Part shown: in pieces, positions 24,413-39,168 of the stretch
Layout: each line of letters starts with the position of its first letter
How positions within the stretch are numbered: position 1 is the first letter of the stretch
Source of the DNA: Halictus rubicundus
Taxonomy: Eukaryota; Arthropoda; Insecta; Hymenoptera; Halictidae
Length of the DNA: 64,000 nucleotides
Direction of reading: 5' to 3'
Assembly: GCF_050948215.1 (NCBI RefSeq)
Contig: NW_027488644.1
Location: forward strand, 186,001 to 250,000
Translations under genes and position numbers: made by a program
Notes under the pieces: generated by a model
Database searches by the model: none
What the model was told of the DNA's origin: nothing
Seen by the model: the letters and a program-made list of their open reading frames with translations, nothing else

Positions 24413-25315
24413 GTAGAGGATAGTACAGGATAGAGGATAGGATAGGATAGAGGATAGGATAGGATAGATGATAGGATAGAGGATTGGATAGGATAGAGGA
24501 TACGATACGATAGAGGATAAGATAGGATAGAGGGTAGGATAGAGAATTGGATAAGGATAGAGGATACGATACGATAGAGGATAGGATAGGATAGAGGATG
24601 GGATAGGACAGAGGATAGGACAGGATTGAGGATAGGATAGTTTAGAGGATAGGATAGGATTGAGGATAGGATAGTATAGAGAATAGAATAGGATAGAGGA
24701 TAGGATAGGATTGAGGATAGGATAGGATAGATGATAGGATAGAGGATTGGATAGGATAGAGGACACGATACGATAGAGTATAGGATAGGATTGAGGATAG
24801 GACAGGATAGATGATAGGATAGGGTAGAGGATAGGATAGGATTGAGGATAGGATAGGATAGAGGATAGGATAGGATAGAGGATAGGATAGGATAGAGTAT
24901 AGGATAGGATATACGATATTATAGGATGGAGAATACGATATTATAGAGGATAGTATAGGATAGAGGGTAGGATAGGATATAGGGTAGGATAGAGAATTGG
25001 ACAGGATAGAGGATACGATACGATAGAGGATAGGATAGGATAGAGGATAGGATAGGGCAGAGGATAGGATAGGATAGAGGATAGGATTGGATAGAGGATA
25101 TGATAGGATAGAGGATAGGATAGGATTGAGGATAGCATAGGATTGAGGATAGGGTAGGATAGAGAATAGGATAGGATAGAGGATAGGATAGGATAGAGGA
25201 TAGGATAGAGGATACGATACGATAGAGGATAGGATAGGATAAGGAATAGGATAGGATAGAGGAAATGATAGGATAGAGTATAGGATAGGATTGAGGATAG
25301 GACAGGATAGAGGAT
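24413..25315. repeat. ~0.9-kb dispersed satellite segment, copy 2
   Basis: Copy of 20453-21355 with a handful of single-base differences, such as GATTGAGG for GATAGAGG near 24626 and GGGCAGAGG at 25056. Its left edge at 24413 joins GGCTAGGGTAGAGG, which belongs to a different local family, so this edge is a rearrangement junction. Confidence 0.65.
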
Positions 25316-25440
25316 AGGATAGGGTAGAGGATAGGATAGGATTGAGGATAGGATAGTATAGAGAATAGAATAGGATAGAGGATAGGATAGGATTGAGGAT
25401 AGGATAGGATAGAGGATAGGATAGGATAGAGGGTAGGATA

Positions 25441-26930
25441 GAGAATTGAATAGGATTGAGGATATTATGGGATAGAGGATAGGATAGGATAGGATAGGAT
25501 AGAGGATAGGATAGGATATATGATATTATAGGATGGAGGATACGATATTATAGAGGATAGGCTAGGGTAGAGGATAGTATAAGATAGAGGATAGGATAGG
25601 GTAGAGGATAGGATAAGATAGAGGATAGAATAGAATAGAGTACAGGATAGTATAGAGGATAGGATAATATAGAGAATAGGATAGGATAGATGATAGGACA
25701 TGATAGAGGATAGGATAGGATAGAGGATGGGATAGGATAGAGGATAGGATAGTATAGAGAATAGAATAGGATAGAGGATAGGACAGGATAGAGGATAGGA
25801 TAGGATAGAGGATAGGATAGTATAGAGAATAGAATAGGATAGAGGATAGGATAGGATTGAAGATAGGATAGAGGATTGGATAGTATTGAGGATATTATGG
25901 GATAGAGGATAGGATAGGATAGGATAGGATATGATAGAGGATAGGATAGGATAGAGGATAGGATAAGATAGAGGATAGGATAGAATAGAGTACAGGATAG
26001 TATAGAGGATAAGATAATATAGAGAATAGGATAGGATAGATGATAGGACATGATAGAGGATAGGATAGGATAGACGATGGGATAGGATAGAGGGTAGGAT
26101 AGTATAGAGAATAGAATAGGATAGAGGATAGGATAGGATTGAGGATAGGATAGGATACATGATAGGATAGAGGATTGGATAGGATAGAGGATACGATACG
26201 ATAGAGGATAGGATAGGATAGAGGGTAGGATTGAGAATTGGATGGGATAGAGGATACGATACGATAGAGGTTAGGATAGGATAGAGGATGGGATAGGACA
26301 GAGGATAGGATAGGATAGAGGATAGAATAGGATAGAGGATAGGATAGGATTGAGGATAGGATAGGATAGATGATAGGACACGATATAGGATATGATAGGG
26401 TAGGATAGAGGATAGGATAGGATTGAGGATAGGATAGGATAGAGGATAGGATAGGATTGAGGATAGCATAGGATTGAGGATAGGATAGGATAGAGGATAT
26501 CATAGGATTGAGGATAGGATAGGATAGAGGATAGGATAGAGGATTGGATAGGATTGCGAATCGGATAGAGGATTGGATAGGATTGAGGATACGATTCGAT
26601 AGAGGATAGGATAGGATAGAGGGTAGGATAGAGAATTGAATAGGATTGAGGATATTATGGGATAGAGGATAGGATAGGATAGGATAGGATAGAGGATAGG
26701 ATAGGATATATGATATTATAGGATGGAGGATACGATATTATAGAGGATAGGCTAGGGTAGAGGATAGTATAAGATAGAGGATAGGATAGGGTAGAGGATA
26801 GGATAAGATACAGGATAGGATAGAATAGAGTACAGGATAGTATAGAGGATAAGATAATATAGAGAATAGGATAGGATAGATGATAGGACATGATAGAGGA
26901 TAGGATAGGATAGAGGATGGGATAGGATAG
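25441..26930. repeat. Repeated ~300-bp segment, 1190 bp apart
   Basis: The order of variants at 25441-25740 recurs at 26631-26930 at an offset of 1190 bp. It includes GGCTAGGGTAGAGGATAGTATAAG at the same relative place. The sequence between is a mixture of the same variants in other orders. Confidence 0.6.
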
Positions 26931-27996
26931 AGGATAGGATAGTATAGAGAATAGAATAGGATAGAGGATAGAATAGGATTGAGGATAGGATAGGATAGAT
27001 GATAGGATAGAGGATTGGATAGGATAGAGGATACGATACGATAGAGGATAGGATAGGATAGAGGGTAGGATTGAGAATTGGATGGGATAGAGGATACGAT
27101 ACGATAGAGGTTAGGATAGGATAGAGGATGGGATAGGACAGAGGATAGGATAGGATAGAGGATAGAATAGGATAGAGGATAGGATAGGATTGAGGATAGG
27201 ATAGGATAGATGATAGGATAGAGGATAGGTTAAGATAGAGGATAGGATAGGGTAGAGGAGAGGATAAGATAGAGGATAGGATAGAATAGAGTACAGGATA
27301 GTATAGAGGATAAGATAATATAGAGAATAGGATAGGATAGAGGATATTACAGGATAGAGGATAGGATAGGATAGGAAGGAGGATAGGATAGGATGGAGTA
27401 CAGGATAGTATAGAGGATAAGATAATATAGAGAATAGGATAGGATACAGGATAGGACAGGATAGAGGATAGGATAGGATAGAGGATAGGATAGTATAGAG
27501 AATAGAATAGGATAGAGGATAGGATAGGATTGAGGATAGGATAGGATAGATGATAGGATAGAGGATGGGATAGGACAGAGGATAGGATAGGATAGAGGAT
27601 AGGATAGGATTGAGGATAGCATAGGATTGAGGATAGGATAGGATAGAGAATAGGATAGGATAGAGGATAGGATAGGATAGAGGATAGGATAGAGGATAGG
27701 ATAGAGGATTGGATAGGATAGAGAATAGGATAGGATAGGATAGGATAGGATAGGATAGGATAGGATAGAGGATAGGATAGGATAGAGGATAGGATAGGAT
27801 ATATGATACTATAGGATGGAGGATACGATATTATAGAGGATAGTATAGGATAGAGGATAGGATAGGGTAGAGGATAGGATAAGATAGAGGATAGGATAGG
27901 ATAGAGTACAGGATAGTATAGAGGATAAGATAATATAGAGAAGAGGATAGGATAGAGGATAGGACAGGATAGAGGATAGGATAGGATAGAGGATAG

Positions 27997-29123
27997 GATA
28001 GAATAGAGGATAGGATGGGATAGAGGATAGGATAGGATACAGAATAGAATACGATAGAGGATAGGATAGGATTGAGGATAGGATAGGATAGAGGATAGCA
28101 TAGGATTGGATAGGATAGAGGATACGATACGATAGAGGATAGCATAGGATTGGATAGGATAGAGGATACGATACGATATAGGATAGGATAGGATAGGGGA
28201 TATAATAGGATTGACGATAGGATAGGATAGAGGATAGGATAGGATAGAGGATATTATAGGATAGATGATAGGATAGGATAGGATAGAGGATAGGATAGGA
28301 TTGAGGATAGGATAGGATAGAGGATAGGTAAGGATAGAGGATAGGATAGAGGATAGGATAGGATAGACGATAGGATAGGTGATTGGATAGGATAGAGGGT
28401 AGGATAGGATAGATGATAGGATAATATAGAGAATAGGATAGGATAGATGATAGGATAATATAGAGAATAGGAATGGATAGAGGATAGGACAGGATTGAGG
28501 ATATTATGGGATAGAGGATAGGATAGGATAGGATAGGATAGAGGATAGGATAGGATAGAGGATAGGATAGGATAGAGAATAGGATAGGATAGAGGATAGG
28601 ATAGGATAGAGGATAGGATAGGATAGAGAATAGAATAGGATAGAGGATAGGATAGGATTGAGGATAGGATAGGATAGATGATAGGATAGAGGATGGGATA
28701 GGACAGAGGATAGAATAGGATAGAGGATAGGTTGGATTGAGGATAGCATAGGATTGAGGATAGGATAGGATAGAGAATAGGATAGGATAGAGGATAGGAT
28801 AGGATAGAGGATAGGATAGAGGATAGGATAGAGGATTGGATAGGATAGAGAATAGGATAGGATAGGATAGGATAGGATAGGATAGGATAGGATAGAGGAT
28901 AGGATAGGATAGAGGATAGGATAGGATATATGATACTATAGGATGGAGGATACGATATTATAGAGGATAGTATAGGATAGAGGATAGGATAGGGTAGAGG
29001 ATAGGATAAGATAGAGGATAGGATAGGATAGAGTACAGGATAGTATAGAGGATAAGATAATATAGAGAAGAGGATAGGATAGAGGATAGGACAGGATAGA
29101 GGATAGGATAGGATAGAGGATAG
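27997..29123. repeat. ~1.1-kb higher-order unit preceding the 5-kb duplication
   Basis: Starts at GATAGAATAGAGG like the ~1.04-kb units that follow. Its first 0.6 kb, however, matches the region after 31206 at an offset of 3209 bp, for example TATAATAGGATTGACG at 28201 and 31410. It is therefore a hybrid of the long and short arms of the unit family. It ends with a run of nine or more GGATA pentamers near 28856. Confidence 0.65.
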
Positions 29124-32100
29124 GATAGAATAGAGGATAGGATGGGATAGAGGATAGGATAGGATACAGAATAGAATACGATAGAGGATAGGATAGGATT
29201 GAGGATACGATACGATAGAGGATAGGATAGGATAGAGGGTAGGATTGAGAATTGGATGGGATAGAGGATACGATACGATAGAGGTTAGGATAGGATAGAG
29301 GATGGGATAGGACAGAGGATAGGATAGGATAGAGGATAGAATAGGATAGAGGATAGGATAGGATTGAGGATAGGATAGGATAGATGATAGGATAGAGGAT
29401 AGGTTAAGATAGAGGATAGGATAGGGTAGAGGAGAGGATAAGATAGAGGATAGGATAGAATAGAGTACAGGATAGTATAGAGGATAAGATAATATAGAGA
29501 ATAGGATAGGATAGAGGATATTACAGGATAGAGGATAGGATAGGATAGGAAGGAGGATAGGATAGGATGGAGTACAGGATAGTATAGAGGATAAGATAAT
29601 ATAGAGAATAGGATAGGATACAGGATAGGACAGGATAGAGGATAGGATAGGATAGAGGATAGGATAGTATAGAGAATAGAATAGGATAGAGGATAGGATA
29701 GGATTGAGGATAGGATAGGATAGATGATAGGATAGAGGATGGGATAGGACAGAGGATAGGATAGGATAGAGGATAGGATAGGATTGAGGATAGCATAGGA
29801 TTGAGGATAGGATAGGATAGAGAATAGGATAGGATAGAGGATAGGATAGGATAGAGGATAGGATAGAGGATAGGATAGAGGATTGGATAGGATAGAGAAT
29901 AGGATAGGATAGGATAGGATAGGATAGGATAGGATAGGATAGAGGATAGGATAGGATAGAGGATAGGATAGGATATATGATACTATAGGATGGAGGATAC
30001 GATATTATAGAGGATAGTATAGGATAGAGGATAGGATAGGGTAGAGGATAGGATAAGATAGAGGATAGGATAGGATAGAGTACAGGATAGTATAGAGGAT
30101 AAGATAATATAGAGAAGAGGATAGGATAGAGGATAGGACAGGATAGAGGATAGGATAGGATAGAGGATAGGATAGAATAGAGGATAGGATGGGATAGAGG
30201 ATAGGATAGGATACAGAATAGAATACGATAGAGGATAGGATAGGATTGAGGATACGATACGATAGAGGATAGGATAGGATAGAGGGTAGGATTGAGAATT
30301 GGATGGGATAGAGGATACGATACGATAGAGGTTAGGATAGGATAGAGGATGGGATAGGACAGAGGATAGGATAGGATAGAGGATAGAATAGGATAGAGGA
30401 TAGGATAGGATTGAGGATAGGATAGGATAGATGATAGGATAGAGGATAGGTTAAGATAGAGGATAGGATAGGGTAGAGGAGAGGATAAGATAGAGGATAG
30501 GATAGAATAGAGTACAGGATAGTATAGAGGATAAGATAATATAGAGAATAGGATAGGATAGAGGATATTACAGGATAGAGGATAGGATAGGATAGGATGG
30601 AGGATAGGATAGGATGGAGTACAGGATAGTATAGAGGATAAGATAATATAGAGAATAGGATAGGATACAGGATAGGACAGGATAGAGGATAGGATAGGAT
30701 AGAGGATAGGATAGTATAGAGAATAGAATAGGATAGAGGATAGGATAGGATTGAGGATAGGATAGGATAGATGATAGGATAGAGGATGGGATAGGACAGA
30801 GGATAGGATAGGATAGAGGATAGGATAGGATTGAGGATAGCATAGGATTGAGGATAGGATAGGATAGAGAATAGGATAGGATAGAGGATAGGATAGGATA
30901 GAGGATAGGATAGAGGATTGGATAGGATAGAGAATAGGATAGGATAGGATAGGATAGGATAGGATAGGATAGGATAGAGGATAGGATAGGATAGAGGATA
31001 GGATAGGATATATGATACTATAGGATGGAGGATACGATATTATAGAGGATAGTATAGGATAGAGGATAGGATAGGGTAGAGGATAGGATAAGATAGAGGA
31101 TAGGATAGGATAGAGTACAGGATAGTATAGAGGATAAGATAATATAGAGAAGAGGATAGGATAGAGGATAGGACAGGATAGAGGATAGGATAGGATAGAG
31201 GATAGGATAGAATAGAGGATAGGATGGGATAGAGGATAGGATAGGATACAGAATAGAATACGATAGAGGATAGGATAGGATTGAGGATAGGATAGGATAG
31301 AGGATAGCATAGGATTGGATAGGATAGAGGATACGATACGATAGAGGATAGCATAGGATTGGATAGGATAGAGGATACGATACGATATAGGATAGGATAG
31401 GATAGGGGATATAATAGGATTGACGATAGGATAGGATAGAGGATAGGATAGGATAGAGGATATTATAGGATAGATGATAGGATAGGATAGGATAGAGGAT
31501 AGGATAGGATTGAGGATAGGATAGGATAGAGGATAGGTAAGGATAGAGGATAGGATAGAGGATAGGATAGGATAGACGATAGGATAGGTGATTGGATAGG
31601 ATAGAGGGTAGGATAGGATAGATGATAGGATAATATAGAGAATAGGATAGGATAGATGATAGGATAATATAGAGAATAGGAATGGATAGAGGATAGGACA
31701 GGATTGAGGATATTATGGGATAGAGGATAGGATAGGATAGGATAGGATAGAGGATAGGATAGGATAGAGGATAGGATAGGATAGAGAATAGGATAGGATA
31801 GAGGATAGGATAGGATAGAGGATAGGATAGGATAGAGAATAATATAGGATAGAGGATAGGATAGGACAGAGGATACGATACTATAGAGGATAGGAAAGGA
31901 TAGACGGTAGGATAGAAGATTGTATAGGATAGAGGATACGATACGATAGAGGATAGGATAGAATAGAGTATAGGATAGGACAGAGAATAGGATAGGATAG
32001 AGGAAAGGATAGGATAGAGGATAGGATAGGATAGGATAGAGTATAGGATAGGATTGATGATAGGATAGGATAGAGGATAGGATAGAAGATATTATAGGAG

Positions 32101-34140
32101 AGCGGATATTATAGGATAGAGGATAGGATAGGATTGAGGATAGGATAGGATAGAGGATATGATATGATAGTGGATAGGATAGGATAGAGGATAGGATAGG
32201 ATAGGATTGAGGATAGGATAGGATATGTGATATTATAGGATGGAGGATACGAAATTATAGAGGATATGATAGGATAGAGGATAGGATAGGGTAGAGAATA
32301 GGATAAGATAGAGGATAGCATAGGGTAGAGGATAGGGTAAGATAGAGGATAGGATAGGATAGAGGATAGGATAGAGGATAGGATAGGAGTGAGGATAGGA
32401 TTGGATACAGGATAGGATAGGATAGAGGATACGATACGATAGAGGATAGGATAGGATAGAGGATAGGATAGGATCGAGGATAGGATAGGACAGAGGATAG
32501 GATAGGATAGAGGATAGGATAGGATAGAGGATAGGATAGGATAGAGAATAGAATAGGATAGAATATAGGATAGGATTGATTATAGGATAGGATAGAGCAT
32601 TGGATAGGATAGAGAAGAGCATAGGATAGAGGATAGGATAGGATAGAGGATAGGATAGGATAGAGGATAGGATAGGATAGAGGATAGGATAGGATAGAGG
32701 ATAGGATAGGATATATGATATTATAGGATGGAGGGTACGATATTATAGAGGATAGGATACGATAGACGATAGGATAGGAGAGTGGGTAGGATAGAGGATA
32801 TGATAGTATTGAGGATACGATAGGATAGCGGATACGATAGATGATAGGATAGGATAGTGGATAGGATAGGATAGAGGATAGGATAGATGATAGGATAGAA
32901 TAGAGGATAGGATAGAGGGTTGGATAGGATAGAGGATAGGATTGAGGATATTATGGGATAGAGGATAGGATAGGATAGGATAGGATAGAGGATAGGATAG
33001 AGGATTGGATAGGATTGAGGACATTATGGGATAGAGGATAGGATACGATAGAGGATAAGATAGGATAGAGGATAGGATAGGACAGAGGATAGGATAGCAT
33101 AGAGGATAGGATAGGTTAGAGGATAGGATAGAGGATATTATAGGTGAGAGGATATTATAGGATAGAGGATAGGATAGGATTCAGGATAGGATTGGACACA
33201 GCATCCGATAGGATAGAGGATACGATAGAGGATTGGATAGGATATGTCATATTATAGGATGGAGGGTACGATATTATAGAGGATAGGATAGGGTAGGGGA
33301 TAGGATAAGATAGAGGATAGGATAGGATAGAGGATAAGATAGGATAGAGGATAGGATTGGGTTGAGTATAGGATGGGATAGAGGATATTATAGGATAGAG
33401 GATAGGATAGGATTGAGGATAAGATTGGATACAGGATAGGATAGGATAGAGGATAGGATAGAGGATTGGATCGGATAGAGGATACGATACGATAGAAGAC
33501 AGGATAGGATAGATGATAGAATAGGATAGAGGATAGGATAGAGGATAGTATAGAGGATAGGATAGGATATATGATATTATAGGATGGAGGATACGATATT
33601 ATAGAGGATAGGATAGAGGATAGGATAGGGAAGAGGATAGGATAGGATTGAGGATAGGATAGGGTAGAGGATAAGATAGGATACAGGATAGGATAGGACA
33701 GAGGATAGGATAGCAAAGAGGATAGAATAGGATAGAGGATAGGATAGGATTGAGGATAGGATAGGACAGAGGATAGGATAGGATAGAGGATAGGATAGGA
33801 TAGATGATAGGATAGAATCTATTCCTGTACTCTATACAGGATAGTATAGAGGATAAGATAGGATAGAGGATAGGATAGGATAGAGGATAGGATAGGATTG
33901 AGGATACGATACGATAGAGGATAGGATAGGATTGAGGATAGAATAGGACAGAGGATAGGATAGGATACAGGATAGGATAGGATAGAGGATAGGATAGAGG
34001 ATTGGATAGGATTCAGGATATTATGGGATAGAGGATAGGATAGGATAGGATAGAGGATAGGATAGGATAGAGGATAAGATAGGATTGAAAATAGGATAGG
34101 ATTGAGGATAGGATAGGATAGAGGATAGGATAGAGGATAG
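29124..34140. repeat. Higher-order unit D1 (5017 bp)
   Basis: First copy of a ~5.02-kb direct tandem duplication. It holds two ~1.04-kb subunits (29124-30170 and 30171-31205, each with a GGATA run and a TATTACAGG string) followed by a 2.9-kb arm. The arm contains sparser variants, including GAGCGGATATTATAGG, ACACAGCATCCGATAGG and the inverted hairpin tract at 33818. Offsets to D2 are 5017 at the left, 5012 in the second subunit and 5024 through the arm. Confidence 0.85.
33818..33844. repeat. Inverted satellite tract forming a hairpin (copy 1)
   Basis: The + strand switches briefly to the C/T-rich complement. CCTGTA (33824-33829) and TACAGG (33835-33840) are perfect inverted repeats around a 5-base loop, CTCTA. 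With one bulged T the stem extends by CTAT/ATAG to 10 bp. The inverted part is the complement of the normal ATAGAGTACAGG variant, which also follows it in reduced form. It is a fold-back or template-switch scar, not a terminator or CRISPR. Confidence 0.85.
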
Positions 34141-37100
34141 GATAGAATAGAGGATAGGATGGGATAGAGGATAGGATAGGATACAGAATAGAATACGATA
34201 GAGGATAGGATAGGATTGAGGATACGATGCGATAGAGGATAGGATAGGATAGAGGGTAGGATTGAGAATTGGATGGGATAGAGGATACGATACGATAGAG
34301 GTTAGGATAGGATAGAGGATGGGATAGGACAGAGGCTAGGATAGGATAGAGGATAGAATAGGATAGAGGATAGGATAGGATTGAGGATAGGATAGGATAG
34401 ATGATAGGATAGAGGATAGGTTAAGATAGAGGATAGGATAGGGTAGAGGAGAGGATAAGATAGAGGATAGGATAGAATAGAGTACAGGATAGTATAGAGG
34501 ATAAGATAATATAGAGAATAGGATAGGATAGAGGATATTACAGGATAGAGGATAGGATAGGATAGGAAGGAGGATAGGATAGGATGGAGTACAGGATAGT
34601 ATAGAGGATAAGATAATATAGAGAATAGGATAGGATACAGGATAGGACAGGATAGAGGATAGGATAGGATAGAGGATAGGATAGTATAGAGAATAGAATA
34701 GGATAGAGGATAGGATAGGATTGAGGATAGGATAGGATAGATGATAGGATAGAGGATGGGATAGGACAGAGGATAGGATAGGATAGAGGATAGGATAGGA
34801 TTGAGGATAGCATAGGATTGAGGATAGGATAGGATAGAGAATAGGATAGGATAGAGGATAGGATAGGATAGAGGATAGGATAGAGGATAGGATAGAGGAT
34901 AGGATAGAGGATTGGATAGGATAGAGAATAGGATAGGATAGGATAGGATAGGATAGGATAGGATAGGATAGAGGATAGGATAGGATAGAGGATAGGATAG
35001 GATATATGATACTATAGGATGGAGGATACGATATTATAGAGGATAGGATAGGGTAGAGGATAGGATAAGATAGAGGATAGGATAGGATAGAGTACAGGAT
35101 AGTATAGAGGATAAGATAATATAGAGAAGAGGATAGGATAGAGGATAGGACAGGATAGAGGATAGGATAGGATAGAGGATAGGATAGAATAGAGGATAGG
35201 ATGGGATAGAGGATAGGATAGGATACAGAATAGAATACGATAGAGGATAGGATAGGATTGAGGATACGATACGATAGAGGATAGGATAGGATAGAGGGTA
35301 GGATTGAGAATTGGATGGGATAGAGGATACGATACGATAGAGGTTAGGATAGGATAGAGGATGGGATAGGACAGAGGATAGGATAGGATAGAGGATAGAA
35401 TAGGATAGAGGATAGGATAGGATTGAGGATAGGATAGGATAGATGATAGGATAGAGGATAGGTTAAGATAGAGGATAGGATAGGGTAGAGGAGAGGATAA
35501 GATAGAGGATAGGATAGAATAGAGTACAGGATAGTATAGAGGATAAGATAATATAGAGAATAGGATAGGATAGAGGATATTACAGGATAGAGGATAGGAT
35601 AGGATAGGATGGAGGATAGGATAGGATGGAGTACAGGATAGTATAGAGGATAAGATAATATAGAGAATAGGATAGGATACAGGATAGGACAGGATAGAGG
35701 ATAGGATAGGATAGAGGATAGGATAGTATAGAGAATAGAATAGGATAGAGGATAGGATAGGATTGAGGATAGGATAGGATAGATGATAGGATAGAGGATG
35801 GGATAGGACAGAGGATAGGATAGGATAGAGGATAGGATAGGATTGAGGATAGCATAGGATTGAGGATAGGATAGGATAGAGAATAGGATAGGATAGAGGA
35901 TAGGATAGGATAGAGGATAGGATAGAGGATAGGATAGAGGATTGGATAGGATAGAGAATAGGATAGGATAGGATAGGATAGGATAGGATAGGATAGGATA
36001 GAGGATAGGATAGGATAGAGGATAGGATAGGATATATGATACTATAGGATGGAGGATACGATATTATAGAGGATAGTATAGGATAGAGGATAGGATAGGG
36101 TAGAGGATAGGATAAGATAGAGGATAGGATAGGATAGAGTACAGGATAGTATAGAGGATAAGATAATATAGAGAAGAGGATAGGATAGAGGATAGGACAG
36201 GATAGAGGATAGGATAGGATAGAGGATAGGATAGAATAGAGGATAGGATGGGATAGAGGATAGGATAGGATACAGAATAGAATACGATAGAGGATAGGAT
36301 AGGATTGAGGATAGGATAGGATAGAGGATAGCATAGGATTGGATAGGATAGAGGATACGATACGATAGAGGATAGCATAGGATTGGATAGGATAGAGGAT
36401 ACGATACGATATAGGATAGGATAGGATAGGGGATATAATAGGATTGACGATAGGATAGGATAGAGGATAGGATAGGATAGAGGATATTATAGGATAGATG
36501 ATAGGATAGGATAGGATAGAGGATAGGATAGGATTGAGGATAGGATAGGATAGAGGATAGGTAAGGATAGAGGATAGGATAGAGGATAGGATAGGATAGA
36601 CGATAGGATAGGTGATTGGATAGGATAGAGGGTAGGATAGGATAGATGATAGGATAATATAGAGAATAGGATAGGATAGATGATAGGATAATATAGAGAA
36701 TAGGAATGGATAGAGGATAGGACAGGATTGAGGATATTATGGGATAGAGGATAGGATAGGATAGGATAGGATAGAGGATAGGATAGGATAGAGGATAGGA
36801 TAGGATAGAGAATAGGATAGGATAGAGGATAGGATAGGATAGAGGATAGGATAGGATAGAGAATAATATAGGATAGAGGATAGGATAGGACAGAGGATAC
36901 GATACTATAGAGGATAGGAAAGGATAGACGGTAGGATAGAAGATTGTATAGGATAGAGGATACGATACGATAGAGGATAGGATAGAATAGAGTATAGGAT
37001 AGGACAGAGAATAGGATAGGATAGAGGAAAGGATAGGATAGAGGATAGGATAGGATAGGATAGAGTATAGGATAGGATTGATGATAGGATAGGATAGAGG

Positions 37101-39168
37101 ATAGGATAGAAGATATTATAGGAGAGCGGATATTATAGGATAGAGGATAGGATAGGATTGAGGATAGGATAGGATAGAGGATATGATATGATAGTGGATA
37201 GGATAGGATAGAGGATAGGATAGGATAGGATTGAGGATAGGATAGGATATGTGATATTATAGGATGGAGGATACGAAATTATAGAGGATATGATAGGATA
37301 GAGGATAGGATAGGGTAGAGAATAGGATAAGATAGAGGATAGCATAGGGTAGAGGATAGGGTAAGATAGAGGATAGGATAGGATAGAGGATAGGATAGAG
37401 GATAGGATAGGAGTGAGGATAGGATTGGATACAGGATAGGATAGGATAGAGGATACGATACGATAGAGGATAGGATAGGATAGAGGATAGGATAGGATCG
37501 AGGATAGGATAGGACAGAGGATAGGATAGGATAGAGGATAGGATAGGATAGAGGATAGGATAGGATAGAGAATAGAATAGGATAGAATATAGGATAGGAT
37601 TGATTATAGGATAGGATAGAGCATTGGATAGGATAGAGAAGAGCATAGGATAGAGGATAGGATAGGATAGAGGATAGGATAGGATAGAGGATAGGATAGG
37701 ATAGAGGATAGGATAGGATAGAGGATAGGATAGGATATATGATATTATAGGATGGAGGGTACGATATTATAGAGGATAGGATACGATAGACGATAGGATA
37801 GGAGAGTGGGTAGGATAGAGGATATGATAGTATTGAGGATACGATAGGATAGCGGATACGATAGATGATAGGATAGGATAGTGGATAGGATAGGATAGAG
37901 GATAGGATAGATGATAGGATAGAATAGAGGATAGGATAGAGGGTTGGATAGGATAGAGGATAGGATTGAGGATATTATGGGATAGAGGATAGGATAGGAT
38001 AGGATAGGATAGAGGATAGGATAGAGGATTGGATAGGATTGAGGACATTATGGGATAGAGGATAGGATACGATAGAGGATAAGATAGGATAGAGGATAGG
38101 ATAGGACAGAGGATAGGATAGCATAGAGGATAGGATAGGTTAGAGGATAGGATAGAGGATATTATAGGTGAGAGGATATTATAGGATAGAGGATAGGATA
38201 GGATTCAGGATAGGATTGGACACAGCATCCGATAGGATAGAGGATACGATAGAGGATTGGATAGGATATGTCATATTATAGGATGGAGGGTACGATATTA
38301 TAGAGGATAGGATAGGGTAGGGGATAGGATAAGATAGAGGATAGGATAGGATAGAGGATAAGATAGGATAGAGGATAGGATTGGGTTGAGTATAGGATGG
38401 GATAGAGGATATTATAGGATAGAGGATAGGATAGGATTGAGGATAGGATTGGATACAGGATAGGATAGGATAGAGGATAGGATAGAGGATTGGATCGGAT
38501 AGAGGATACGATACGATAGAAGACAGGATAGGATAGATGATAGAATAGGATAGAGGATAGGATAGAGGATAGTATAGAGGATAGGATAGGATATATGATA
38601 TTATAGGATGGAGGATACGATATTATAGAGGATAGGATAGAGGATAGGATAGGGAAGAGGATAGGATAGGATTGAGGATAGGATAGGGTAGAGGATAAGA
38701 TAGGATACAGGATAGGATAGGACAGAGGATAGGATAGCAAAGAGGATAGAATAGGATAGAGGATAGGATAGGATTGAGGATAGGATAGGACAGAGGATAG
38801 GATAGGATAGAGGATAGGATAGGATAGATGATAGGATAGAATCTATTCCTGTACTCTATACAGGATAGTATAGAGGATAAGATAGGATAGAGGATAGGAT
38901 AGGATAGAGGATAGGATAGGATTGAGGATACGATACGATAGAGGATAGGATAGGATTGAGGATAGAATAGGACAGAGGATAGGATAGGATACAGGATAGG
39001 ATAGGATAGAGGATAGGATAGAGGATTGGATAGGATTCAGGATATTATGGGATAGATGATAGGATAGGATAGGATAGAGGATAGGATAGGATAGAGGATA
39101 AGATAGGATTGAAAATAGGATAGGATTGAGGATAGGATAGGATAGAGGATAGGATAGAGGATAGGATA
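34141..39168. repeat. Higher-order unit D2 (5.02 kb)
   Basis: Second copy of D1, with its own pair of ~1.04-kb subunits (34141-35182, 35183-36229) and the same 2.9-kb arm. Identity is very high; one difference I can point to is GGATAGGATTGG at 38441-38452 against GGATAAGATTGG in D1 at 33417-33428. It ends where it stops matching, near 39168. Confidence 0.85.
38842..38868. repeat. Inverted satellite tract forming a hairpin (copy 2)
   Basis: Same hairpin as at 33818-33844, exactly 5024 bp downstream and with the same bases. The inversion therefore came before the 5-kb duplication. Confidence 0.85.

Noticed and set aside
28254..31310. 1018-codon minus-strand open frame
   Set aside because: It is the 17-residue translation of the satellite with the ~1.04-kb unit repeated three times. 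Other frames of the same strand are open too, there is no domain, and the start is just any ATG arising from a variant.
33818..33844. Intrinsic terminator or small RNA gene at the hairpin
   Set aside because: No U tract, no promoter, and the stem is the complement of a neighbouring satellite variant, so inversion explains it fully.
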